Part shown: in pieces, positions 53,604 through 64,000 of the stretch
Numbering within the stretch: the first letter of the stretch is position 1
How the letters are laid out: every line of letters begins with the position of its first letter
NCBI GenBank assembly: GCA_022560025.1
Contig: JAFISE010000047.1
Location: 124,001-188,000, forward strand
Direction of reading: 5' to 3'
DNA length: 64,000 nt
From: Stagonosporopsis chrysanthemi
Lineage: Eukaryota; Ascomycota; Dothideomycetes; Pleosporales; Didymellaceae
Position numbers and translations under genes: made by a program
The notes under the pieces: model-generated
The model's input: the letters and a program-made list of their open reading frames with translations, nothing else
Told to the model about the DNA's origin: nothing
The model's database searches: none

Positions 53604-54621
53604 GATGTAACGCGATGAACGCGTGGGGCTCAAGCTGGCGCGTAATCGAGGCTCGTGACAGTGGTAAGTTGAAACGATCTGACAGCTACGGAGGATACTC
53701 GAAGAGCCTGAGGATTTGGGAGATCGTGAGAGGCATGGCTAGAGCTTCAGGCTTCTTATTGCAGATTTACATGGCTTCGATACTGAAGGTGGGAGTGTTT
53801 CATCGATGTCGCGCCTCAGGTGTCACGTCGATCTTATCTTAGCGCGGATCCCTACCACTGTCCTTCAGCAGAATCTCAGTTCTGCTACGCTGTTGGAAAA
53901 ACAACATGTCTGTTCCTATTTGTGATGAGAATGATCTAGTCAAGAGGAAAGCATGGACTCGGCAGCGCTGTTTCCAAACGATGATACATCAACTAGAGTA
54001 CTGCTGCCGGCGGTATGGCGTCGCGGCCTGTTCGGAGAGCTGTGCCTTGAAAGTTACCTGTCTTGCAAGTGCTGATCTCACGGTGCGTTGCAGCCTTGCT
54101 GCATAACACCTGCTGAGCTGAAAGCCAGCGGACCTCTGCATATTTATTGACATTACACTTGGTTTCCACTTGTTAATTTGGTGAGTGAATGTGCCCCTCT
54201 CCTACCGGCCCAGGCTATGAAGTAATGCAAGGATGCCTTGAGCTCGGTGGTGAAAGCCATAGGGCTGGCTCGTTTCTACAGCAGCGCAAACTCCACTGCC
54301 AACGAAAACAAACTCCACGTCCAATCGCGACCAGATGCACTCACACCAGCACCGAGTCCTGTGACGACATGCCGTTGCTGATCTGACGCGCCCCAGGAAT
54401 CCCCAGCTGCCAAATCCAGCTTCCACAAAGCAATGTCCCCATGTGCACGCGCCCAGAAGTCCCTCATCTGAGCTGCACCGCCCCATAACACAGACGAGCA
54501 GTGAGACAGTGCTCGGAGCGCGGCACAGCGGCCGTGTCTGCCTGCTGTTCGAGACTACAAACGCCTGCGCTGGCCCTCTTCCCTCAGTTCAGCGTACACG
54601 GCGCATACCAGATCGCCCATC
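53604..54621. other. Divergent promoter region (SDR / J-domain protein)
   Basis: About 1 kb between the two start codons. Only short chance frames are seen. Confidence 0.55.
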
Positions 54622-56940
54622 ATGGTCAAAGCTGATGCTTCGCGAAATTACTACGCCGACCTCAAAGTCGCGGCCAACGCCAACGAGAACGAGATTCGCA
54701 AAGCCTTTCGCTCGCTTGCCCTGCAATACCACCCCGACCGCAACCCAGGACACGAGGCAGAGTTCGTTGTCAAGTTCCAAGAGATACAGGCTGCTCATGA
54801 GATCTTGTGCGATCCAACACAGCGGCTGAAGTACGACAACGAGAGGAAGAAGTACCGTAACCTGAACCCATCTGCCAATACGCCGAACACGCCACGAGCT
54901 CGACCTCCTCCGCCGCCTCGCAATTCGCACACGTCCACACCCAACGGATCATACTACCGCGCTGCACCTCCAAAACCGCAACCCCAGCCACAACGACCGC
55001 CGCCACAGCATTATCAGACATACAACAGTGGGCAGGATAGGTTCACAAACAAGAACTTCCGACCACCGCCTACGGCACAACGACCTCACTCTGCGCAGAA
55101 GGACTCGCAGGATCGTGCCAATGTGTTTACGGCATGGCAGAAGATGAAGACGGGCGCGCGCCCTGAAGAACCCCGTCCAAATCCTACTAACCCCAACAAT
55201 CCCAATGGCACGCCTTTCGGGCGAAGCCAAAGTACGAGAGTTCCGTCTGCCAAGACCGGTTTCAACCCTGGCACGCCTGGCGCAGACGAAGGGCCGGCCA
55301 AGTCTGGAGGGTATCGTTCAAGCTATGCTCGCCCAACCGCCACGCCGCCCACGCCAGCCGAAAGCAGTTCGCCGAATATCGATGCTCCTTTCTCCGAAGG
55401 CAACCGTGTGCGAACGCCGTACTACTCCAAGGCTGCTGGTATGCGCGAAGAAGGTATCGGGAGGTCTGCCAGCATGCGTAATTCTCCGTCACATTCACAC
55501 CAGCCTAGCCCCTCGAACGATGCAGGCTCCCATTCGGATTCTGGAAGGAGACATCACCGGAACTCATATGGCGGTAACACGAGTAGGAACCAGTTCCCCC
55601 AGATGTATCCAGACTCAAGTGATGAGTCTGAGGCTGAGGTCTTCCGTACTAGTAGTGGGAATAGGCAGCGAGCACCGCCCAAAGCCCAACACCCGCCGCC
55701 CCCAACTTGGAGTCACGCATTTGCGACACCACCCAAACAGAGTGATCCTCCACCTGGCAATATACCCAACAGTTTTAAAAGCAGGAGCGAAGAGAGCATC
55801 AACATGAAGTTCTCTCCATCTGACTGGCATGGAAAGTTTCAAGGCAGCGCTGACTACTTCGCGCCGAACGCGCAGTCAGCTGCTGCTAACAAAGGTCGAC
55901 AATCACCCACACGCGGGAGAGCGGCGTCGCAACGAGCGGTGCCTTCATACCCACCACCAGGCAACTCGTTTAAGACGCAGTTTGGCTATATGCCCCCGCC
56001 TCCTCCGGGCCCACCTCCTCAGCCTAAATTTGCCCCTCCTCCCGAGGCCATGCCTCACACTGCGAAGTTCAGTCCTGAGATTTGGAGTGAAACTTTCAAA
56101 GAGCCAAGCTGGGCTTTACCGAAGGACGTTCCAGACCGTAAGAACCTGGAGACCTTGAAACGCCCAAAACCTATACGCAAGCCATCCGTACCAAAATCAC
56201 AGGAACAGACTGAAAGATCCCGACCCAGGTATCAACCGACTGCAGAAGAGGCAACAGGCGAACCGGATGAGATGGACATCGACTCAGATACTCCATCCAC
56301 TAAGAACGCCAATTCTTCCGCTACGAGACCAAAGACCGCGCCATCGTCGCCGAGAAAAGAGAAGACAAGAAGGACAGGTTCTGTGCCTCCGAAATCAGCT
56401 ACATCTCCTACTTCTGCTCGCACGTCCTCCGCTGCAGGCTTGAATGGTCTCTCGGGTATTGCCACCGTTGAGCCCTTCCTTTCCACGTCAAACGGTGGCT
56501 TGTCGGAACTCGATGCTCTGAAGAACACTCTACCATTTGAATCGCAGGCCTCATCTGCACATCCCACAAAGACGAATTCCGCTCGCACATTGAAGCTGCC
56601 AGCCTTGCCAGCAGCCCCACACGCACCTCTGAAGCTCGACCAAGCCACTACGGATGCATACTTCAGTCACATGGAAAGCTACGTCAAAGCCTTCCACGCC
56701 TTCAGCAAGGGCATCACCAACCACTTCGCCTCCAGAAGTGCTGAGCTCGAGGATCTCGATGAAAAGTTTATCCATATACGTGGCGAAACAACTAAGAAGC
56801 TCGGCTTCGCCAGCTACCTGAACCGCATGAAGGAGGACGAGGCGGTAATGACGACGTGGAAGATTGCGCAGGAGAGGCACATCAAGGCGCTGGAGCAGTG
56901 CGAGGAAGTGCGGAACAAGACGATCAAGCTGTATCAGTGA
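54622..56940 (+). CDS. J-domain (DnaJ) protein with long disordered linker
   Basis: An Hsp70 co-chaperone-like protein of 772 aa in a single frame. The J domain is at the N-terminus (about residues 9-75): NYYADLKVAANANENEIRKA, LALQYHPDRNPGHEAEFVVK with the essential His-Pro-Asp at 37-39, and FQEIQAAHEILCDPTQRLKY. The middle (about 85-640) is a Pro/Ser/Asn-rich disordered linker with polyproline stretches. The C-terminal ~110 residues are helical and look conserved: AYFSHMESYVKAFHAFSKGI, SRSAELEDLDEKFIHIRGET and ALEQCEEVRNKTIKLYQ. This layout is common in filamentous ascomycetes, where the protein is usually called a DnaJ-domain protein without tested function. No zinc finger or transmembrane helix is seen, so it is a class C J protein, probably cytosolic or nuclear. 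Confidence 0.93.
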   Translation: MVKADASRNYYADLKVAANANENEIRKAFRSLALQYHPDRNPGHEAEFVVKFQEIQAAHEILCDPTQRLKYDNERKKYRNLNPSANTPNTPRARPPPPPRNSHTSTPNGSYYRAAPPKPQPQPQRPPPQHYQTYNSGQDRFTNKNFRPPPTAQRPHSAQKDSQDRANVFTAWQKMKTGARPEEPRPNPTNPNNPNGTPFGRSQSTRVPSAKTGFNPGTPGADEGPAKSGGYRSSYARPTATPPTPAESSSPNIDAPFSEGNRVRTPYYSKAAGMREEGIGRSASMRNSPSHSHQPSPSNDAGSHSDSGRRHHRNSYGGNTSRNQFPQMYPDSSDESEAEVFRTSSGNRQRAPPKAQHPPPPTWSHAFATPPKQSDPPPGNIPNSFKSRSEESINMKFSPSDWHGKFQGSADYFAPNAQSAAANKGRQSPTRGRAASQRAVPSYPPPGNSFKTQFGYMPPPPPGPPPQPKFAPPPEAMPHTAKFSPEIWSETFKEPSWALPKDVPDRKNLETLKRPKPIRKPSVPKSQEQTERSRPRYQPTAEEATGEPDEMDIDSDTPSTKNANSSATRPKTAPSSPRKEKTRRTGSVPPKSATSPTSARTSSAAGLNGLSGIATVEPFLSTSNGGLSELDALKNTLPFESQASSAHPTKTNSARTLKLPALPAAPHAPLKLDQATTDAYFSHMESYVKAFHAFSKGITNHFASRSAELEDLDEKFIHIRGETTKKLGFASYLNRMKEDEAVMTTWKIAQERHIKALEQCEEVRNKTIKLYQ

Positions 56941-59654
56941 GCAGCTGAGGTTGTTCTTGTTTGGCCCTTGACGGTCGTGCTGATCATTCTTCAGTATCGA
57001 TATGCCCGCAGAAGACCCGAGCCCGATGAAACACATGAGAGAGAGGCTTGTTGAAATCGTTGCCGGGCTTTCTCGCAGACGATCGTTATCGCTGGCGACC
57101 CCAAAATCGGTTCTTGCCTCGACGGCGGCAAGCACACAATTCGGTCCGTTCCCATATACAAGGAGTAACGTCAGTGCGTCGGCTTAGTGTGCGGATGATG
57201 CAAATGACGAACAGTTCATATCGAGAGCCGAACCGTCGAAGCTACGGAGGAAGTCAAAGCGACGGGAGCTTGGGTAATTGGCAAGGAGTGTGGTGGGCGT
57301 GTGATACCCCAGATACAGTTAGCACAATAGCATCATGGCTCAAAAGGGACTTGTATAGACCTTAGTTAGCATAGCGAATGGAATGATTAAGATGCATGTT
57401 CACAATGAAGGTCATTGGGTGGATGTTCTGATTGGCTGTCTGCTCACCTTTTGAGCTTAGCTGGCCCAAAGGCTTGAAAGAACTTGCTTCTGTTGGAGGA
57501 ATTCTGGTTAAGGTACTATTTGCTTCGATATCGCAAGTCGTGACGACATATCTCCATCAGCCATCAGCTCACGTTATGTGGGTGCGGAATGTGAACAGTG
57601 TGTGCAGCGTACGCACACAACGACTGCTTTAGGCACTAGTGAGTATCAGGATCGAACGAAGTGAGTAGAGTGCAACCTTCAGGATGTGAATACGAGGAGC
57701 TCCGCAGAGTTTGATCGGTTATTCTTATAATATGCGAGTCCCGGTCTGCTCAGATATGCTTTGCCACGAGTAAGATCAGTTGTTCTGACAGTCAGCTGTT
57801 TATAAATGGGCAACATTGCCAAGGCCTGCTCCTTCGCTTGTCCTTCGAGCTACTTAGCGTGCGCCTGTTGCTGGTGGTGTGGTCGAAAAGAATTTCAGTG
57901 CTACGCGACATGGCAGAATTGGGGTGGCTGGTCGAATGAGAGCAGGATTGATGGAGCAGTACTCGCAAAGATGACATCGTTGAAGTTCCTTCTCGCCTGT
58001 CGAGCTTGCAACCTGTCCCGTGCCCAATCACAGCCACGTGATGACAGATCTGGCTTCGAAAGACATCGTCAGAATATGGCTAATCCTTATGTAGATACCA
58101 GGCTTGTAGTTTTGATGGCTATGGCTCTTGTTGACTTGCTACAGAAGATCCACATTGTTGCGCACGCACACAAGTGCTTCAGGACAGGGTACCTCCACCC
58201 AACTATCACATCTGCACCCAGCGCTGAGGTGGGCGGTGTTGCGTCGTCTGATACCGTAACGGCCGGACGTCGTTGCTATAACGCTGGGCGTTGAGTGATC
58301 GTTGCCACGCGTTGGGTGGAGCCTTGATCGACAGCTACTCCCCTTCATTTGACCCTTGCGATGCTCTCGAACGCACATCACACCAGCAATAGATGTCGTA
58401 TACGACATGAATTCGTTTTACTGAGATGTACAGGTCCCACTGAAAGAATTCGTTTGCGTGTAACGATCCTCTAACAACCCCTACGCGCTGAGGAGGATGT
58501 TAACATGCCTCCGTTGGCCTCAGGTTCTGGGACATGAGATTCTTGCGACTGATCAACGGACCTGCCTCATCGAGACCAAAACGTCGGTGCCCAAACATCA
58601 GCGGCAGATGCCCTAGTCGAACTGTCAACTGCGGTAGCCCCGGGAGTGTCATCACGACTCGCAACCCACCAGCCCTGAGACGTGACGCATGTCGCCCGAC
58701 TAGGTTCTCGATTTCACCGGAGCGGCCATTTTCGTGCGTGCAACGCTCGCTGAATCGCGGGTGTCCTTGTAGGCTCTCCATCCGGACGGGGCGACGGGAA
58801 GATGCAGCCGCCCAAGTACGCTGCCGTCGCGCCGACCTGGCTTGGGCAAATGGTGGCTATGTGAAGGAGAGCTCGTAAGCAACGGCATTAACACGCGTGA
58901 TATAAGGCCGGCCCATGGTTGCCAAGCGTGGAGAATGGCAACTCGGATGGACAAGCTTGGACGCCAGCCTCGTCCAGACGCAAGCTCAAGCTCAAGCTCA
59001 ACGGCGCAGCCAGCCCACGCACCACTTCTCAGCCCTCAAACGAACGTGGGCCCGTTGTGCAGATCAAGCCACTGCGCGACTCTGGTACACTTGTGCTAGT
59101 GTCAATTAGCGGCAGAGCTGCGAGATGACAACATGCCGTCTCCAAGCTGGCCGCTTCTCAACCACTCACGGCTCTCGCAAGACCTTGCTCCTTGTTCGTC
59201 ACTACGGCGATTTTTTTACACACAAACTCCGTAGTCCATACTGCTTTTAGGCCCCGGGAATACGCCATTACACCGTTTGTCAGGTCGGTTTTGAGTTGAC
59301 TTTGAGCTAGTCTAAACTCTCTATGCAAGCGCTTGACCACACTTGCTTTCCAGGCTAGGCAAGTTGTCGCTTCCCAGATGCATGTAACCTGAACTTGTCT
59401 CCATTTATGCGATTTGGTTCTGCATCACGCTTCGGGTACCTGGTTCGCACTGACCTCTAACTGCTGCTGTGCGTACGTACTAGACGGACCGGCACGCACC
59501 TATGTATACCTCCGGACGCCATCTCAATTACCTACCACTGATCTATTTCTATCACGCAGTGACATCCTCTTGCTACTCTAAGCTACACTAGTCTATCCCA
59601 ACACCCTTATTCTCGGTCTCTCCCCGAGTCTAAAGCAGCAGCAACTTCACTTCA
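56941..59654. other. 2.7-kb gene-poor region
   Basis: A 162-codon plus-strand frame (57806-58294) has an ATG but no similarity or convincing composition. Paired frames on both strands at 58.5-58.9 kb look like chance in GC-rich DNA. A short tandem AAGCTC hexamer (about three copies) occurs near 58983. The last part should hold the promoter of the small gene at 59655. Confidence 0.5.
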
Positions 59655-59884
59655 ATGTGCGATTACACTCAAGTCCAATACAAATGCAACCACGTACGAT
59701 ACGTCGTTCGAGCCTGGTGCACAAAATATCAAGAAACACACAAACGATGTCCTGCAAATGTTGTGGCCATGTAAGATTTTTCAAGGAATGTGAAGAATGG
59801 CGATACTAACAGCGTTGTAGAGAGTATCGACTGGACGAAGACTGTGGTTCGTCCGCCAAAGTACAGAAAGATGGGCCATACTGA
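59655..59884 (+). CDS. Small cysteine-containing fungal protein (MCDYTQ family)
   Basis: A protein of 59 aa. Exons 59655-59770 and 59821-59884; the 50-nt intron has a GTAAGA donor, CTAAC branch and TAG acceptor. It begins MCDYTQVQYKCNHVRYVVRA, followed by WCTKYQETHKRCP and a short tail with one more Cys. The Cys/His spacing (C-N-H, W-C, R-C-P) resembles a small zinc-binding fold. I recognise this N-terminal pattern from short uncharacterised proteins common in Dothideomycetes and related fungi; their function is unknown to me. There is no signal peptide, so it is probably intracellular. It is an isolated gene in an otherwise empty 7-kb stretch. Confidence 0.72.
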
Positions 59885-62800
59885 TGCCTCTCACAGGTGA
59901 TTGCAGAACTTCCACGCCTAGGTCACGATATCATTAGTTAACCATCGTTTCGACATCATCTCCATTATCTGGTTACATTACCAAGCAAGGCGCATACAGG
60001 ACAGCAGAAAGCTGCAGGATACCCAATTTGAGGTTGTTACCACTCGAGCATTGTTTGTGGGTTGTGGTGCTGTATTAGCTTGAAGCAAGCATCATTTCTC
60101 CACGTCTCCGGCGCACTGATATACACCATCTCTATAAGATTACTTATGGCAGTCGTGATATACATATTTTGGACTGGTATTTCTTCCACCAACCGATACT
60201 TCATCAGTAAGCCAGAAAGAAATGAAAGACACTAAATCTGTGTTCAAAGTGACCCATTCGGCTCCACACTGTCGTTGCACTGAGGTGAGTGGCCAACAAG
60301 TGGCTCAGGCTCAAGCGCGTCACAAGCATATGGCCTGGCGGGGTGATTATGCACGCACGCAGTGTCACTGATGTGGTGTAACGTTTGACGTACGCTGTGC
60401 GAACAAGCCTTTCTCCCATCATCTTACCAAAATATTACCAACGCTCAATCACCCCTCCAAGCTCCAAGCTCACGCCAGGCTGCGCAAGCACGGTCCTTCA
60501 ACAACCGAGCGTACCACTTATTACGGGGGAGCGGCCTACATTGTGTCCAGCTTTCAAAACGAAGTGCTCAATCTGGGAAACGACTGCCACACTCATCAGC
60601 TTTCTCACGACAGCGAAAAGTCAACCGGACGAAAAAGGCTACCCCAATGAGGTATGGAGCGTGTGATATTCCAGAAATCTCTCAGTCCTTTTCCATTTTC
60701 TGGCAAAATCTTGCCTCATTGTGTCACATACAACTAGGTACATGGTGCAGGGCGAGCTGCCGCACCTCGGCAGATGAGTCGTGCTGCTCTCCTCACAGGC
60801 TGAATCCTTGACCCCGGTAACGGCACGATATATCATTGCTGCAGGGTTATTGAGCCAATCAAACTTGTCTACAGACTAGTGCATAGTTCGCTAGCAAGAA
60901 CGACATGGAGAGTTACGACGACTCGAAGTTGAATTCAGGCTTCCCCTCACAAACGAGCTCGTCCTGGTCAACATATGAAAGCGTGCTGAGCGGTGTCAGA
61001 GCCAGATGACTACCATCTTGCAGTCGCGATTCGCGGGAACAACTGCTTGGCATGCAGTCAACAGTGTTGAGGTGCATAGAGTTCCACTGCCGTTACCCAC
61101 ATCCTAGCTCTCAGATTCTGCAGGCTTCCGCGTGGTCTGGAGTGAGCGATCTGGGTGAAGCAATCTGGCCGGCGATTGTTCTTATCGCAACTGTGGGGGG
61201 CTCTAAGGAGACACTTTTGCGACCTTTCGCGCGAAGCTGTGGCTCTTACAGTCTGTTAGCACTGCTGTTACTCGCTCGTAACATGTCCAGGGCAACGATG
61301 ATCCCAACGCCAGTCTACCATACGACAGGGGCCTAGTAGCGTCACTTCTGGGCTGGTCATGCTTAATGCGCATGGCAGACTATACGGGAAGAAACGTAAC
61401 TCAGCCCACGTCCGACAAAGTGGACTGATCTCACATCCAAAAAATGAGTCAACGCGGCGAACGTCTTTCCCTGTTGAACTAGGATTCATGGAACGGGTCT
61501 GCACCCAGCGAATAACGGGTCGGGTCTCGCGAAAACAGGACATCAGCTACAAGTCTGTCTTGCACAGCTTAGCTCCGTTGTTCTGCCTATAGCCGCCTCG
61601 CGTCATCATTGTGTACTGGCATTGTTGCTTGCATTTTGTGGCTCTAACCAGTTGAATTATTAAGCACCAGCACCTGAATGAAGCACTAGAAACCAAGAAT
61701 CTCACTCCATATGGTAGACGCACCTCTGTGTATGTCTCAAACCTGCACCCCTCTGGTCTCGAGCTACGGCATTGAACATGTGTGGAGCAGTTCTATGACG
61801 ACCATGGGAAAATCAAGGATCTATGGGCAGCAGACGTTGATCTAGTTCTCATGCAGGCCCACAGGAATAAAACCAAACAAATCCAAATTAATTCTTGTTT
61901 TATGGGCTGATTCTTACGATATCACAAAGCACATCGGCAAGTCAGAACTTTTCCATGCAGGGTTTTACCTGGTTCTCGAGGCGGGCTTGATCGCTCCGCT
62001 CACACGGAGATCTTGAACACTTGCTCCAGATCATGACTGTTACCCTGTAGTGTAATGAATCTCCATGCAGCACATCGGATAGCACATCAGAACCTTAGCG
62101 GCCAGTTTTGAAGGGATGGGTGGTCGTCTTGCAGACTCGGTATAGTGATGCGAGCCAATGGCAAGCCTGCTAAGATCAACTCAAAGTAGGACTCAATCTG
62201 AACCCTGCTTTTGATCACTTCAAAGCAACAAGTATCCGGACAGACAAATATCGAACAAGGTGCGCAGTGTGCGTCAGTAACATGTCGCCTTCTTAGAAAC
62301 TCGATGGTCAGCCCCTGAAGATGGCACTTGCGCCACATGCCTGCGGACCAACCGTCGGATTTGGTCCTTGACGATCGAAAAACGAGCAGCAACAGACCAC
62401 GAGGGTCGATCTAATTGCTGCCTTAGGAACCGAGATTTTGGCTCGCGGGAGCGGGCCGAGCTCTGACAGAAAGCCCCGTCTCCTCGCAGGACGCGACCAG
62501 TCGGGCCTTCTGTATAAACTAAGACTTCAGGTAATTCACGTTCAAAGCTATGCCTCCAATTTTACATGTTTCCCGACACGATACGCAGAGGGGAGATCAA
62601 ATAGGGCCTCCAATATCACATGGTCACTAGTCATGGCCAAGCCGCAGGTGGATTTGCCATGCTGACGAACAGCGCCGGCGGAACTGTAGTCCGGTGGATG
62701 TCTATCAGAAACCTTCGTCGATTTTACTGACATCAGTAGCATAGAGGGTTCACACCAAACTCATGGCAGGTGTCCACTTTTGGGTCGTAAGATTTCGATG

Positions 62801-64000
62801 CTATCCAGACATATCCACTGTGTACACTTCAGCTCAGCGCCGATCCAATCTGGCCAAAAAGACTGCATGGCGCAAGTCCACCGCACCCAAGAGACGGAAC
62901 AAACTCCGTCCACTGGTCAACCAACCCTGTTCACGGCGATCACTGAATGGCAAGCCTTAATGATGGTTGGGCTGGAACGTACGCCGAACCTGCATAGTTT
63001 CTTGCGTGACGTGCATACATGCTGCAGTTCCATTACCAGATCGGAAGCTTATCGAGTGGGCGATCCAAAGACTGTTTGTCAACGCATCGTTGATGCGCAC
63101 AGATTCACATGGCACATCCGTGCAATGCTGCACCGACAAGGTCCAGGTAAATAATAAAAGCCCGTGTCTTTAACCTTTCCCGCGGCATTACACTCCTGCA
63201 AAGCAGCCGATACCAGTCTCCTTCGCATCTATCGAACCGACTGCCGCAGCGGTCCTTTTCCGGTGGCCATCCACTACTATCCGCATCCCCGTGAACAGCA
63301 ACGTCTGGACCTTAGCGTTTAGGGGGCCCGCTCCAAACCGTTCGCCCAGCGACTTAGGAGTCTCGTTCCTGGCACTATATTGTCCTCAGCATAAATTAAG
63401 TCGACCGGGGTGCTGTCCAGTGCGTGACGATCATGTGATCAAAGAGAACCATCTGATAACGCCCGTACGGTCCGAGTAGACAGTGTTAGTGGGCACTAAT
63501 GTTACAGTACTGCGCCCCTCCAGATGGTGGGGAGCATGGAGAGTATTCCTGTCCCGAGACGAGGCAGTCGAACCCTTGATCATGCCCAACACGAAGCGGC
63601 ACACTGCCTGGGTTTAGCAGAAACGACAACAAGCGCCTAGACACGAAGAAGGTCCGAAACCGAAAACGACATTCACCATGGCTTCCGTCGGACATGGTAC
63701 AACGGAGCATGCACGGTCCTGATGTGCAGCGTTTTCCAGGTATTGGGATCTGCAAGTTGCTGACCGGAACATATGCGCACCGTATGCAGGCTTTGTATGT
63801 ATAAGGTGTTAGTCAATTATCAAGGAAGCACCTAAACCGTACTATGCGCAATTATGGTTCAGCATACCGAATCAATTGATTCACCACGCTTATGCCATGA
63901 GGAATGCGTGCACGTTGTGGACTGCTGGTAGCGCGCTAATGCAAGATTCATGCATGCAGATATGTACACGCGTTGCATATCTAGTTTCCAGTAAACTCGG
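59885..64000. other. 4.1-kb right end without recognisable genes
   Basis: Both strands carry only short frames (under about 125 codons) without motifs, and none could be joined by splice sites into a known family. No transposon termini, tandem repeats, tRNA or rRNA were recognised. It may be regulatory DNA, non-coding transcription units or a decayed region. Confidence 0.5.

Noticed and set aside
57806..58294. Plus-strand frame of 162 codons starting with ATG
   Set aside because: Composition is irregular (Trp/Cys-rich start), there is no recognisable domain, and no splice partner was found. Possible but not supportable.
63555..63640. Possible minus-strand tRNA (GGGTTCGACTG near 63570)
   Set aside because: The expected 5' acceptor strand and A box are missing, so the match is only to a short common word.

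Overview
This is nuclear chromosomal DNA from a filamentous ascomycete (Pezizomycotina; a Dothideomycete is my guess, not shown). The case rests on short spliceosomal introns (mostly 45-73 nt, GT..AG, with CTAAC, CTGAC or CTGAT branch sites), a velvet-family regulator, a Uds1 septation protein, a fungal aquaglyceroporin and an S10 carboxypeptidase with a signal peptide. I found no operons, insertion sequences, CRISPR arrays, rRNA or credible tRNA genes. I support 23 protein-coding genes. All are described by intron-aware models built by hand, and every model with introns was checked for reading-frame closure across its junctions.

Layout. 1-16 kb is dense: aquaglyceroporin (+), CCDC124/Lso2-like (-), Uds1 coiled-coil protein (-), arylamine N-acetyltransferase (+), complex I MWFE/NDUFA1 subunit (-), Sas3-type MYST acetyltransferase with a PHD finger (+) and a cytochrome P450 (+). 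16.2-20.9 kb has no recognisable gene and lies directly upstream of a VelC-type velvet regulator (+). After another sparse stretch come an Hsp70-like ATPase (-) and, divergently, a coiled-coil protein (+), then CDC45 (+), a large disordered protein (-), an S10 carboxypeptidase (-), AHA1 (-) and a basic disordered protein (-). 42.8-57 kb is dense again: UBC8/UBE2H (-), ketopantoate hydroxymethyltransferase (+), ATG12 (-), DBF4 (-), a hypothetical protein (+), a membrane-anchored SDR (-) and a J-domain protein (+). The last 7 kb holds only a tiny cysteine-containing protein gene at 59.7 kb.

Genes that work together. CDC45 and DBF4 act in the same step of replication initiation; DBF4-dependent kinase licenses Cdc45 loading on MCM. 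AHA1, the Hsp70-like protein and the J-domain protein belong to chaperone families. ATG12 is a ubiquitin-like conjugation protein, and UBC8 is the E2 of the GID ubiquitin ligase. These are scattered single genes, so the proximity is probably coincidental.

The most unusual signal is gene architecture. The UBC8 homologue restores the conserved protein sequence only if it contains coding exons of 8, 3 and 1 nucleotide, with one Met codon split over three exons. The NDUFA1 homologue likewise needs a 4-nt exon. Two other genes contain stop-free introns of 3n length that simple translation reads straight through.
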